From Sphingobacterium endophyticum (GTDB lineage: Bacteria; Bacteroidota; Bacteroidia; Sphingobacteriales; Sphingobacteriaceae): a DNA stretch of 64,000 nucleotides. The notes below the pieces were generated by a model. That model was not told where the DNA came from. It did no database searches and saw only the letters and a program-made list of their open reading frames with translations. Of this stretch, positions 43,253 to 52,679 are shown piece by piece. The position numbers and the translations under genes are program-made. Position 1 is the first letter of the stretch; each line of letters opens with the position of its first letter. The stretch spans positions 434,001-498,000 of the forward strand of contig NZ_ML771899.1 of NCBI RefSeq assembly GCF_009733535.1, written 5' to 3'.

Positions 43253-45370
43253 ATGCCTATGAAAAATGTCATTAAACGTGATGGAACTATTGAACGTTTT
43301 CAATCCTTTAAAATAGAAGATGCCATTAAGAAAGCCTTCCAAAGTGTTTCAATTCCATATGACCAAAAGATTATTGAAAGTATCCTAATCGAATGTCAAG
43401 ATGTGGACTTGCTGGATGTCGAAGATATTCAAGATTCAATAGAAAGAAAACTGTATTCATTAGGTCACTTCCAAGTAATGCGGTCATTCATGCTGTTCCG
43501 CCATACCCGAAAATTACAGCGTGAACATATTGATCGTTTTATTGACTCAAGCACTTATGTGGATAGTAGTCATGCAGTTGAAGAATATATCTATCAAAAT
43601 GATTGGAGAATTCAGGCAAATGCAAATAATTCCTTCTCCAACGCGGGTTTAGTCAATAATACTGCCGGAAAAATAATTGCCAATTATTGGTTGGATAGAG
43701 TTTATAATAGGATTGAAGGTCATGCTCATCGGAATGCTGATATTCATATTCATGATCTCGATTGTCTTACTGGATATTGTGCCGGATGGAGCCTCCGAGT
43801 TCTATTGGATGAAGGCTTTAATGGGGTGAGGGGTAGAGTAGACAGTAAGCCTCCCTCTCATTTTAGAGAAGCACTTGGGCAAATGGCAAATTTCTTGGGA
43901 ATTCTGCAAAGCGAATGGGCTGGAGCGCAAGCTTTTAGTTCCTTTGACACCTATCTTGCTCCTTATGTATTCAAAGATTGCCTCACCCAAACCGAAGTAA
44001 AGAAAGCTATCCGAAGTTTTGTCTATAATTTAAATGTACCTGCCCGTTGGGGACAATCTCCTTTCACAAATATTACCCTAGACTGGGTTGTTCCTCAAGA
44101 TCTTCAAGATCAGATACCCACCAAATCAGGAGCGCATCTATTTAGAGGGGTAACGGATTTTGTCGTTAAGGAACTTGCTTCATATCGTGGAATTTCATGC
44201 CTTGAAGATTTCACCTACAAGCATTTTCAGCCTGAAATGAATATGATTAATAAAGCTTTTTATGAAGTCATGACCGAGGGAGATGCAAATGGACAGCCTT
44301 TTACCTTTCCAATTCCGACCGTAAATATCACGGAAGATTTTGATTGGGATGGTGAAAATGTAGATATCCTTTTTGAAAACACAGCAAAAATAGGCTCTTC
44401 CTATTTTCAGAATTTTATAGGTAGCCAATATATGTTAGATCAAGATGGAAATAGAGTTGAGAATCCTGAAGCATACAAACCTAATGCGGTAAGAAGTATG
44501 TGTTGCAGGTTACAGCTCGATTTAAGAGAATTGTTGAAACGTGGGAATGGTCTTTTTGGGAGTGCGGAAATGACCGGAAGTATTGGCGTGGTAACCATGA
44601 ATATGGCAAGGCTCGGATTCCTATATAAAGGGAATAAAGAGGCTCTTCTAAAACGAATAGATGAACTTATGTTGTTAGGAAAGTCTACGCTTGAAAAGAA
44701 ACGTAAGTTTATCCAAGAAATGTATGACAATGGTCTGTATCCATACACAAAGCGGTATTTACCTCATTTTAGAAACCATTTCTCAACTATTGGAGTAAAT
44801 GGTATGAATGAAATGATCCGAAATTTTACAGATGATTTTGAGAATATTGTGAGTCCATGGGGAATAGATTTTGCAAGCGAGATTTTAGACCACATTCGTG
44901 AAAAACTCAAAATCTTTCAAGAGGAAACAGGGAATCTGTATAACCTTGAAGCTACTCCTGCAGAAGGTACTACCTACCGCTTTGCAAAAGAAGATAAAAA
45001 ACGATATGAGGATATTATCCAAGCAGGGCAAGAACATCAAATTTATTATACAAATAGTTCTCAAATCCCTGTTAACCATACAGAAGATCCATTTGAGGCA
45101 CTCTATCTCCAAGATAAACTTCAATGCAAATACACCGGAGGAACGGTATTGCACCTTTATATGCGTGAAAAAATAAGTTCCCCAGAAGCTTGTAAATCAT
45201 TTGTAAAAACAGTTCTCAGCAATTTTAAATTGCCATACATCACGGTAACTCCTGTTTTTAGCATCTGCCCTAAACATGGATATTTAAATGGAGAACATGA
45301 TTATTGCCCAAAATGTGACGATGAAATAATCAATGAACACAAAAAAAATCATGAATATGGAAACACTTAA
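43253..45370 (+). CDS. nrdD: Anaerobic ribonucleoside-triphosphate reductase NrdD (lacks glycyl-radical tail in frame)
   Basis: This class III reductase makes deoxynucleotides without oxygen. The 705-residue frame has an N-terminal ATP-cone (about 3-95, VIKRDGTIERFQSFKIEDA), the ten-stranded barrel with the active-site cysteines in SMCCRLQLDL (near 413) and a zinc ribbon at the end (CPKHGY and CPKCDDE). The glycyl-radical motif RVMGY is missing from this frame and lies in the next one. The A8 run at 45341-45348 shifts the frame; seven A would fuse them into 762 residues. As read, the protein could not form its radical unless the frame is recovered. Confidence 0.9.
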   Translation: MPMKNVIKRDGTIERFQSFKIEDAIKKAFQSVSIPYDQKIIESILIECQDVDLLDVEDIQDSIERKLYSLGHFQVMRSFMLFRHTRKLQREHIDRFIDSSTYVDSSHAVEEYIYQNDWRIQANANNSFSNAGLVNNTAGKIIANYWLDRVYNRIEGHAHRNADIHIHDLDCLTGYCAGWSLRVLLDEGFNGVRGRVDSKPPSHFREALGQMANFLGILQSEWAGAQAFSSFDTYLAPYVFKDCLTQTEVKKAIRSFVYNLNVPARWGQSPFTNITLDWVVPQDLQDQIPTKSGAHLFRGVTDFVVKELASYRGISCLEDFTYKHFQPEMNMINKAFYEVMTEGDANGQPFTFPIPTVNITEDFDWDGENVDILFENTAKIGSSYFQNFIGSQYMLDQDGNRVENPEAYKPNAVRSMCCRLQLDLRELLKRGNGLFGSAEMTGSIGVVTMNMARLGFLYKGNKEALLKRIDELMLLGKSTLEKKRKFIQEMYDNGLYPYTKRYLPHFRNHFSTIGVNGMNEMIRNFTDDFENIVSPWGIDFASEILDHIREKLKIFQEETGNLYNLEATPAEGTTYRFAKEDKKRYEDIIQAGQEHQIYYTNSSQIPVNHTEDPFEALYLQDKLQCKYTGGTVLHLYMREKISSPEACKSFVKTVLSNFKLPYITVTPVFSICPKHGYLNGEHDYCPKCDDEIINEHKKNHEYGNT

Positions 45371-45542
45371 AAATGAAAGGATACTTGTTTTGGAACAGTA
45401 TCAACAAAACCGAAGTAAATGCCTGGTCTATACTCGTGTAATGGGGTATCATAGACCTGTTGAAAGCTTTAATATTGGTAAACAAGGAGAACATAAACAA
45501 CGAACCTTGTTCAAAGAAGGGTATGGCAAATCCACTGTATGA
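45333..45542 (+). CDS. Glycyl-radical C-terminal domain of NrdD in a shifted frame
   Basis: The 69-residue frame contains CLVYTRVMGYHRPVESFN with the radical glycine G38 of this frame, then IGKQGEHKQRTLFKEG. This is the C-terminal glycyl-radical loop of class III ribonucleotide reductases. It overlaps the end of the nrdD frame by 38 bp. It may be the product of a split gene acting in trans, be joined by +1 frameshifting or transcript slippage on the A8 run, or be an artefact of a one-base reading error. It overlaps nrdG by 20 bp. Confidence 0.8.
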   Translation: MNTKKIMNMETLKNERILVLEQYQQNRSKCLVYTRVMGYHRPVESFNIGKQGEHKQRTLFKEGYGKSTV

Positions 45543-46200
45543 TATCAGCCCTTTTACCTTATTGGATTACCCAAATAAAGCAGCCTGCATTTTCTGGTTT
45601 GTAGGCTGCAATATGCGCTGCTTGTATTGCTATAACCCTGAAATCGTCCTTGGAAAAGGAAAGATCAGTATGGAAAAAGCTGAGGAATTCCTTAAATCCC
45701 GAAAAGGATTATTACAAGCAGTCGTTTTTAGTGGCGGTGAATGTACCATGCATCCAGATATGAAAGAATTAGTAAGGATTGCCAAAAAATTAGGATACTT
45801 AATAAAGATCGATACAAATGGTGCAAGACCCAAGGTGATTAAAAAGTTAATCGATGAAAGCCTTGTAGATTATGTGGCATTGGATTTTAAAGGGATAGGC
45901 CAAAAATTTAACGATATAACTGTGAATGGATCTTTCAGAGCTTTTGAAGAAACCTTCCTTCTACTAAAGAATTCAAATATAGATTTTGAAGTTCGAACAA
46001 CAATCCATTCTACTTTATTATCTAAAATGGATATAAATTCTATGATTTGCTATTTGGAAAGCATGGGTTATAATAGGAATTATTACCTGCAGCTTGCGCT
46101 CCATAATGTTGCTATGTTGTCTGATCTTGATCAAACATATTACAGTAAAAATGAATTGGAATTTAATTCCCAATCCTTTAATATCATAATTCGAAATTGA
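45523..46200 (+). CDS. nrdG: Anaerobic ribonucleotide reductase activase NrdG
   Basis: This radical SAM enzyme makes the glycyl radical on NrdD. The ATG at 45523 gives 225 residues beginning MANPLYDISPFTLLDYPNKA, as in the family; the frame opens upstream at 45460 but those residues are inside the NrdD tail. The cluster-binding cysteines are C29-NMR-C33-LY-C36, and the SAM-binding FSGGECTMHPD follows near 65-75. It overlaps the glycyl-radical frame by 20 bp, so both are co-translated. Confidence 0.93.
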   Translation: MANPLYDISPFTLLDYPNKAACIFWFVGCNMRCLYCYNPEIVLGKGKISMEKAEEFLKSRKGLLQAVVFSGGECTMHPDMKELVRIAKKLGYLIKIDTNGARPKVIKKLIDESLVDYVALDFKGIGQKFNDITVNGSFRAFEETFLLLKNSNIDFEVRTTIHSTLLSKMDINSMICYLESMGYNRNYYLQLALHNVAMLSDLDQTYYSKNELEFNSQSFNIIIRN

Positions 46201-46300
46201 TATTTTTTAGACCTCAGTTGATCTTATAATTGACTATTTATAAATGCCATTGTAATATTTGCAAAATGAGTATATTAGTGCATTCCAATAAAACAAAAGA

Positions 46301-47311
46301 ATGGCAAAGGTTGATATTATTCAAATTGCAAAAGAGTTAAATATCTCGAAATCAACAGTGTCCAGGGCTTTTCGCGATAGTAGTGACATTAATCCTAAAA
46401 CTAAGGAACGGATTCTAAAATTAGCCAAGGAACTAAACTATCAACCTAATTATTATGCTAGTAATTTAAAGGAGCAAAGAAGTAAAACTATTGCAATTGT
46501 TCTCCCAGAATTGGCAAATAATTACTTTACCCAAATTATTCAAGGAGCTGAAAGGGAAGCTAAGAAACAAGGTTATCACATCCTGATTTTTGTTACCGAT
46601 GATGATATAAGTAAAGAAAGAGAATTTATCCATAGCCTTGCAAGTGGTAGGGTAGATGGGGTCATCATGTCCGTTTCAGGTGAATCAACCGATCACAGTT
46701 ATTTGGAAAAAATCAATTATGAAAATCTGCCAATCGTTTTGTTCGATAGAATTTATGATGATATCGAACTCCCCAAAATAGTTACTGATGATTATCATAG
46801 TAGTTTTTTGGCAACAGAGCATCTCATTCAGAGTGGATGCCAAAGAATTGCATATTTTGTAATCAATAAAGAACTATCTATCGGAAAGACCCGTATGCAA
46901 GGTTATGAAGATGCTTTGAAAAAGTATAAAATACCGCTTCGAAAGCGCTTAATTGTAGATTGTTCCAATTCCTATGAAGAGAACAATGAGATTATTGAAA
47001 CCGCAATCCTAAAACAGAAACCAGATGGTATTCTCGCATCTGTTGAGCGACTAGCATTTTCAACATATTATGTTTGCCAAAGAATTGGAGTAAAAATTCC
47101 TGCGGACTTAAAAATTATTGCCTTCTCAAGTTTAGAAATTGCTGGATTGCTACATCCTCCACTTTCTGTTGTGCGCCAACCTGCTATTCAGATTGGAGAG
47201 AAAGCTGCTGCAACTTTACTAAAACAACTTGCCGGCGAAGCTTTATTGGATGAAGAAAACTTTACAATGATGTATTCAGATTTGGTAATTCGTGAATCCT
47301 CCCAAAATTAA
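46301..47311 (+). CDS. LacI-family transcription regulator
   Basis: The 336-residue protein has the LacI helix-turn-helix at the N terminus (IIQIAKELNISKSTVSRAFR), the hinge (YYASNLKEQRSKTIAIVLPE) and a periplasmic-binding-type sugar domain. Position next to an MFS sugar carrier and the maltose/starch genes suggests it senses maltose or a related sugar. It is convergent with the MFS gene, which ends 1 bp later, with no room for a terminator hairpin. Confidence 0.92.
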   Translation: MAKVDIIQIAKELNISKSTVSRAFRDSSDINPKTKERILKLAKELNYQPNYYASNLKEQRSKTIAIVLPELANNYFTQIIQGAEREAKKQGYHILIFVTDDDISKEREFIHSLASGRVDGVIMSVSGESTDHSYLEKINYENLPIVLFDRIYDDIELPKIVTDDYHSSFLATEHLIQSGCQRIAYFVINKELSIGKTRMQGYEDALKKYKIPLRKRLIVDCSNSYEENNEIIETAILKQKPDGILASVERLAFSTYYVCQRIGVKIPADLKIIAFSSLEIAGLLHPPLSVVRQPAIQIGEKAAATLLKQLAGEALLDEENFTMMYSDLVIRESSQN

Positions 47312-47312
47312 T

Positions 47313-48653
47313 CTAATCTCCTTTTACAGTTAAGGTAGAAATTGCTGCAAAAATCATAAATACTCCAGCCATCGTTAGGCAGTATACTGCTTGATGTTGA
47401 AAAACATATTTTACCAATACTGTTCCTAATACCCCATTGACTAGTTGAGGCAAGGTGATAAAGAAATTGAATAGTCCCATGTACAATCCCATTTTCTTTG
47501 CTGGAACAACTCCTGAAAGGATAGAATATGGTGTTGCAAGGATACTGGCCCATGCAATCCCTACAGCAACCATTGGTATGTATAATAAATTTGGATTTTG
47601 AATAAATAATATTGAAATCAATCCTATGCCTGATATGCCCAGAGCGAACATATGTGTTTTCTTCTTCCCAATTGATTGATAGAGTTTAGGAAGAATTAAA
47701 GCAAAGATTGTAGCAACTAGGTTGTACACTCCAAAGAGAACCCCTGTAAGGTTTCCAGCATCTGAATAAGAAGCTGATGAAGTATCAGTAGGTGAAAGAT
47801 GATAAATATGTTGTGCAATAGCAGGGGTTGTAAATACCCACATTGAAAACAATGCAAACCAAGAAAAAAATTGAACTAAGCCCAACTGTTTCATCGCCAG
47901 TGGCATATTTTTAAAATCTTTAAATATTGATGAAAAGCTGTGACTATGAATTTCTTCTTCTTGAATTTGTTCATCAAAAGATTTTAGTTCCTCTGATGTA
48001 TATTCCTTAGTAGTAATAACCGTCCATAATAATGAAAGGACCAAAACAATAGCTCCTGCATGAAAAGACCATATGACATTATCTGGGACATGACCTGGTT
48101 CTGCAACTTTACTAACGCCACAATATTCAGAAAGAATGTAAGGAAGAAAGGAACCAATTATAGCCCCGGCTCCAATGAGAAAAGTTTGAACGGCATATCC
48201 ATAGCCGTGCTGCTCCTTTGGAAGGTTATCTGCGACTAATGCTCGAAAAGGTTCCATCGAAACATTAAAAGCCACATCCATTATCATCAACATCCCAGTG
48301 CCAATTAGTAATGGCGGTAAAAATAAGGCGAGAATGGAGGCGTTAGGCATTAATGCAAGTGCTGCAGCCGCGACTAAGGCACCACCCAAAAAATAAGGCC
48401 TGCGACGCCCTAACCGAGTCCATGTCTTATCTGAAAAATATCCAACAATAGGCTGAATCAGCATTCCTGAGAGTGGTGCAACCAACCAAAACAACGATAA
48501 ATGTTCAACATCTGCTCCGAATGTTTGAAGAATGCGAGATGCATTGCCTGTTTGTAGAGCGAACCCGAATTGAATTCCAAAGAATCCAAAACTCATGTTG
48601 AAAATCTGTGCACGGGTAAGCCTAGGCTTTATTCGTTTAGACGTTGGCTGCAT
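47313..48653 (-). CDS. MFS sugar transporter (SLC45/GPH-like)
   Basis: The 446-residue protein has 12 membrane helices and the signature VGYFSDKTWTRLGRRRPYF between helices 2 and 3, found in disaccharide carriers of the SLC45/GPH type. LRALVADNLPKEQHG-like sequence (FRALVADNLPKEQHGYGYA) is also typical. In this setting it would carry maltose from periplasm to cytoplasm for the GH65 phosphorylase. It is the last gene of a minus-strand run that begins at 51713. Confidence 0.88.
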   Translation of the reverse strand: MQPTSKRIKPRLTRAQIFNMSFGFFGIQFGFALQTGNASRILQTFGADVEHLSLFWLVAPLSGMLIQPIVGYFSDKTWTRLGRRRPYFLGGALVAAAALALMPNASILALFLPPLLIGTGMLMIMDVAFNVSMEPFRALVADNLPKEQHGYGYAVQTFLIGAGAIIGSFLPYILSEYCGVSKVAEPGHVPDNVIWSFHAGAIVLVLSLLWTVITTKEYTSEELKSFDEQIQEEEIHSHSFSSIFKDFKNMPLAMKQLGLVQFFSWFALFSMWVFTTPAIAQHIYHLSPTDTSSASYSDAGNLTGVLFGVYNLVATIFALILPKLYQSIGKKKTHMFALGISGIGLISILFIQNPNLLYIPMVAVGIAWASILATPYSILSGVVPAKKMGLYMGLFNFFITLPQLVNGVLGTVLVKYVFQHQAVYCLTMAGVFMIFAAISTLTVKGD

Positions 48654-48678
48654 AATTATTGGTAGTTTTAAATTGGTT

Positions 48679-49473
48679 TTATACCTGTAAATTAAAAAAT
48701 AATATTGTTTTCATTATATTATTTTTCCAATAATCCCAACTATGTTCTCCTTCATATTCTTCGTATATATGCGGAATTCCTGCTTCAATAAGTTGTAAAT
48801 GTAATTTTCGATTATAATCTATCAACAAATCTTCTTTGCCACAATCAAATCGAAAAGGGGCTAAACTCGCTCGATTAGCAATTAAACTATCTATTAAAGA
48901 TAGCTCGGCATCCGTCTCATATTCTTTTAAATCTTCTTCAATAAAATGTGAGAATTCTGGAATTGAGGTAATGCTGGATAGTCCCGAAAATGCGGTGAAT
49001 AATGATGGATGTCGACTTCCCAATCGAATAGCTCCATACCCTCCCATGGATAAACCAGCAATAAAATACTTAGAATGATTGCTGATGTAATCAGATGCTA
49101 CTTGTCTACCTGCTTGAATTACATCCTCAATAATCCAATTCTCAAAATTAATTTCCTGATGTGCCAAATAGCCTGATCCATCCCCCCATAGACCATCGGA
49201 TGGCATAAGTAAAATAAAGGGTTTAATTGTCCCTTCCTTAATGGCTGCATCGACTTGTTCATGTACTCCTGAACTCAAAGCCCAACTCCACGAACTTCCA
49301 TATACACCATGTAATAATATGACCACTGAAACATCTTTTGGACAGTTTTCTGGGATATACATGCAGATATCACCTCTCCCTTTTAAATTTTGAGATTTAA
49401 CTGTGATAAAACTTAAGTTCTGCGTACTGTACAAAGGGTTTGACTGCTCAAGCGATCTAAAAGTATTTTTCAT
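48679..49473 (-). CDS. Esterase D-like alpha/beta hydrolase (cytoplasmic)
   Basis: The 264-residue enzyme has no signal peptide. The triad is visible as Ser in AGLSMGGYGA, Asp in FDCGKEDLLI and His in YEGEHSWDYW, as in the esterase D / S-formylglutathione hydrolase family. It lies 3 bp after a zinc alcohol dehydrogenase of the class III kind, and this pairing usually serves thiol-dependent formaldehyde removal. In a sugar locus it could instead remove acyl groups. The pairing is seen; the substrate is not. Confidence 0.82.
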   Translation of the reverse strand: MKNTFRSLEQSNPLYSTQNLSFITVKSQNLKGRGDICMYIPENCPKDVSVVILLHGVYGSSWSWALSSGVHEQVDAAIKEGTIKPFILLMPSDGLWGDGSGYLAHQEINFENWIIEDVIQAGRQVASDYISNHSKYFIAGLSMGGYGAIRLGSRHPSLFTAFSGLSSITSIPEFSHFIEEDLKEYETDAELSLIDSLIANRASLAPFRFDCGKEDLLIDYNRKLHLQLIEAGIPHIYEEYEGEHSWDYWKNNIMKTILFFNLQV

Positions 49474-49476
49474 AAA

Positions 49477-50592
49477 TTAAAATATAATGACTCCTTTTGC
49501 ATTTTTGCCTTTCAGCATATCATCAAAAGCTTGTGGAAGATTATAAATTGAATATTTGGCTGAAATCATCTCATCCAATAAGAGGTCACCATTTTTATAA
49601 TGCTGAATAATGCGGTCGAAATCTTTAAAAGGGTTGCATTTGCCATAAAGTGGATTGAGGTAAAGTTTATCCCATTCAAATAAATTCATGTCAAATGATA
49701 TTTCCTGCTCAATACCACTTACTTGAACTGCTGTTCCGGCATTTCTAACCATAGCTAGCGGCGATGCTCCAAGTTCTGGTCTAGCCGTACATTCAAATGC
49801 ATAGTCAGCTCCTCGATTATCACACATAGCTTTTACCTGTTCGGCCATTCTCAATAAGCCGATATCCTTTGGACCTGCCAATAGACAATGAGTAGCTCCA
49901 AATTGCTTTGCCATTTCCAAGCGCTTCGGATTGATGTCGATAGCAATGATCTTGGATGCCTTGCTTATTTTGGCCCCTTGGATAACGCTAAGGCCAACAC
50001 CTCCAGTACCTAAAACAACAACGGAACTTCCTTCTTTAACTTGCCCCGCGTTAACCACAGATCCAAATCCTGTCATTACTCCACAACCTATGATTGCCGC
50101 ACTTTCAAATGGAAGGTGATCCATGTTTAATTTGTTAACAGCTGCTGATTTTACTAAGGTGTATTCTGAAATTGTTCCAATATTAAATGATCTTTCAATG
50201 TTGGTGCCTTTCCACATAGTTCCATCTAAATGGGCATGGCCCAAATTGCTTCCATGTCCATGACCTGTTACTGGGGACGATTGTTCACAGATATGGTAGT
50301 TCTCCAATTCACATTGAAAACAATTCATACATGGAATTGCCCAGTTTAGTAAAACCCGATCTCCAGGCTTTAAATGTTTTACCCCTTTACCGACTTCATC
50401 AATAATTCCTGCTCCCTCATGACCTAATATCAATGGCTTTTTCCATTGTAGGGAATCATAATCTGTATGGCAAACTCCTGCCGCCATAATCTTTACCCTC
50501 ACCTCATCTTCTTGGGGAAGACCAACTTTGATTTCATCAATAAAATACTTGCCGTAGCCATCAGTTATTGCTGCTTTGCTCGTAATTGTCAT
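49477..50592 (-). CDS. Zinc-dependent alcohol dehydrogenase, class III-like
   Basis: The 371-residue medium-chain dehydrogenase keeps both zinc sites. The catalytic zinc ligands are in GVCHTDY, LGHEGAG and IIGCGVMTG; the structural zinc is held by CMNCFQCELENYHIC. The NAD(P) fold has VLGTGGVGLSVIQ. Class III enzymes oxidise thiol adducts of formaldehyde, but close relatives act on many alcohols. Its start overlaps the stop of the upstream secreted esterase by 4 bp, so it is co-translated with it. Confidence 0.88.
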   Translation of the reverse strand: MTITSKAAITDGYGKYFIDEIKVGLPQEDEVRVKIMAAGVCHTDYDSLQWKKPLILGHEGAGIIDEVGKGVKHLKPGDRVLLNWAIPCMNCFQCELENYHICEQSSPVTGHGHGSNLGHAHLDGTMWKGTNIERSFNIGTISEYTLVKSAAVNKLNMDHLPFESAAIIGCGVMTGFGSVVNAGQVKEGSSVVVLGTGGVGLSVIQGAKISKASKIIAIDINPKRLEMAKQFGATHCLLAGPKDIGLLRMAEQVKAMCDNRGADYAFECTARPELGASPLAMVRNAGTAVQVSGIEQEISFDMNLFEWDKLYLNPLYGKCNPFKDFDRIIQHYKNGDLLLDEMISAKYSIYNLPQAFDDMLKGKNAKGVIIF

Positions 50593-51713
50593 CTTTTTGG
50601 GAATAAAAATTTAAATGGAACGTCCAACCGTTTATACCATGCAACTTCATTGTGGGGATCATTCGGAAATTCTTTATAAAAGACGTTTATCTTCTTGTCC
50701 TTTTCAAGAATTTCATGGACTAAACGGTTAGAAGGTAGAAAATCATAATCTAAATCCTTGCCGCCACAATCCAAATAAATCAAACTGTTCTGTAAGGGTT
50801 GGAGATCATTCTTAATTTTTTGAAGGATATCACCATCATCAAAATAGAACCCGCTTGAAAAACAGGCTGATTTTGAAAATATTTCAGGATAATTATAAAT
50901 CGCATAAAATGAGATTAATCCACCCATCGATGAACCGATTATTCCTGTATTCGAACGGTCAGGTTTAGTTCTATAGGTCTTGTCGATAAACGGTTTTAAT
51001 TCAGTAACAATAAATTTTAAATAGTTTTCACCTTCGGGCGTACCGTTATATTCAATCATACGGTCTTTTGTGTTGGCTATCCCTACAATAATAAATTCTT
51101 CAATTTCTCCTTTCCGCATTAAACTGTCTGCTATTTCATCCATCCTCCATTCACTACCACTTAAATTGGTATGGTCAAAGAGGTTCTGACCATCATTGGC
51201 ATATAATACAGGATATTTCTTATTGGAATTTTCATTATAACTAGGAGGGAGCCATACCACAACATTTCTAACATGCCGTAAATAGCTGCTTGAGAAATTA
51301 TGGTGATATCTTACAGTTCCAACGATGCTTCTTTGATAAATATCATTCCAATTACTTGGATTAAGGACGATCGTTGTATCTTTTTTGAGCTTTAATTTAA
51401 CAGATTGAGGAACCTGTCCATTTCCATTGTACAAAGCTTCTTTAAAATAGGATCCTCGAGTTACTTTAAATTCTAAATCTGTTTGAAGGGGAAAAGTATA
51501 TATTCCCTCCCAAACATTATTTCCAATGGATTTTAATGCTTTGCTCTTTGGATATATCCAAAAGCCCCAGACTCCTTGGTTTCCAATTACTAAAAGTGAG
51601 TCTTGAGCTGGAGTTGTTGAAGGAGCATTCACGCGAATAGTTAATTGAGCTTCTTGAGCCATGGCAGAGAGCCAAAGCCCCAGTATCAATATCGTAGCTA
51701 TTGTTTTTTTCAT
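50589..51713 (-). CDS. Secreted esterase with N-terminal CBM20-like domain
   Basis: The 374-residue protein has a signal peptide ending AMAQ, a beta domain (about 22-125) that resembles starch-binding CBM20/CBM48 modules (GNQGVWGFWIYPKSKAL, EFKVTRGSYFKEAL), and an alpha/beta hydrolase of the putative-esterase family with GSSMGGLISFYA as nucleophile elbow and DPHNEVAWYKR carrying the His. It is probably periplasmic and acts on an acylated glucan or maltooligosaccharide, though this is inferred from the binding domain and the locus. It heads the minus-strand run that ends with the MFS carrier. Confidence 0.82.
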   Translation of the reverse strand: MKKTIATILILGLWLSAMAQEAQLTIRVNAPSTTPAQDSLLVIGNQGVWGFWIYPKSKALKSIGNNVWEGIYTFPLQTDLEFKVTRGSYFKEALYNGNGQVPQSVKLKLKKDTTIVLNPSNWNDIYQRSIVGTVRYHHNFSSSYLRHVRNVVVWLPPSYNENSNKKYPVLYANDGQNLFDHTNLSGSEWRMDEIADSLMRKGEIEEFIIVGIANTKDRMIEYNGTPEGENYLKFIVTELKPFIDKTYRTKPDRSNTGIIGSSMGGLISFYAIYNYPEIFSKSACFSSGFYFDDGDILQKIKNDLQPLQNSLIYLDCGGKDLDYDFLPSNRLVHEILEKDKKINVFYKEFPNDPHNEVAWYKRLDVPFKFLFPKR

Positions 51714-51833
51714 CGTAGTATATAAATTGGTCTTACTATTTGTTAGATTTCATCTACTCTTAATCTTCATATTTCAATATGTATGGTTTATATTGGAAAA
51801 ATACTTTTATCTTAATGCATAAAAAGTCCATTA

Positions 51834-52679
51834 ATGCAAAAAGCAAAACCCGAAATATTACAGAACGGTCTACAGGAATCATTCCTAATTAGAACATTTG
51901 GTCACGAAGCATTTTTGGCACCTTATCATTATCACCCAGAGTATGAATTGACCTATATAATCCATGGAAAAGGAAAACGGTATATCGGTAATAGACTCGA
52001 TGATTTCTCAGATGGAGACTTTGTTTTAATTGGTCCAAATCAACCTCATTGTTGGAAGTTAGATCATGAAGATCCTAAAGCCAGTGCCGTAGTCATACAG
52101 TTTACTCATGATTTTTTAGGACAGGATTTATTTGAAAAACCAGAGTTCTCAACTATCAATAGTCTCCTCAAAGAAAGCCAAGCTGGATTAAGTTTCCATA
52201 AACCCAAGAAACTAACTAAGTTCATCCTGAGACTTCGAAAATCCAATGGCTTTGAACGTATAATGAATTTTTTAGAACTCCTCAACGAATTAGCTAAACA
52301 AGATTATCATCCTATTCATATCGGAGCGCTAGAAAATGGTTCTAACAGCAATATTGACACGAATCGAATTAATGTTATCATGGCCTATATTGTCGAAAAT
52401 TTCAAAAATGATATTCGCTTAGACGATGTGGCAAATGTCGCTAACTTAACTCCCAATGCATTCTGTAAATATTTCAAAAAACTAACTCGGAAAACTTTTG
52501 TGGACATGGTCGTTCAATATCGAATGAATTTTGCTGTCCAACAATTGCTCCATACTGATGATCCTATAAGCTCTATTGCTATAACTTCAGGATTTAATGA
52601 TATGTCTTATTTCTACAAAACTTTTAAATCAAAAATGGGAATGAGTCCTTTGGCATATAGAAAGAAATTTATGGAATAA
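51834..52679 (+). CDS. AraC-family transcription regulator
   Basis: The 281-residue protein has an N-terminal cupin sensor (PYHYHPEYELTYIIHGKGKR) and a C-terminal double helix-turn-helix (DDVANVANLTPNAFCKYFKK and SSIAITSGFNDMSYFYKTFK, ending MSPLAYRKKF). It is divergent from the secreted esterase, with a 120-bp shared promoter gap, and its end overlaps the convergent GH13 gene by 11 bp. It probably controls one or both neighbours in response to a sugar. Confidence 0.92.
   Translation: MQKAKPEILQNGLQESFLIRTFGHEAFLAPYHYHPEYELTYIIHGKGKRYIGNRLDDFSDGDFVLIGPNQPHCWKLDHEDPKASAVVIQFTHDFLGQDLFEKPEFSTINSLLKESQAGLSFHKPKKLTKFILRLRKSNGFERIMNFLELLNELAKQDYHPIHIGALENGSNSNIDTNRINVIMAYIVENFKNDIRLDDVANVANLTPNAFCKYFKKLTRKTFVDMVVQYRMNFAVQQLLHTDDPISSIAITSGFNDMSYFYKTFKSKMGMSPLAYRKKFME

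Noticed and set aside
43802-45154. Minus-strand frames and an extra plus-strand frame inside nrdD
   Set aside because: They overlap the conserved reductase sequence and have no family features.
45460-45522. Upstream start for nrdG
   Set aside because: The extra residues lie in the NrdD glycyl-radical segment read in another frame; the activase family starts at MANPLYDI at 45523.
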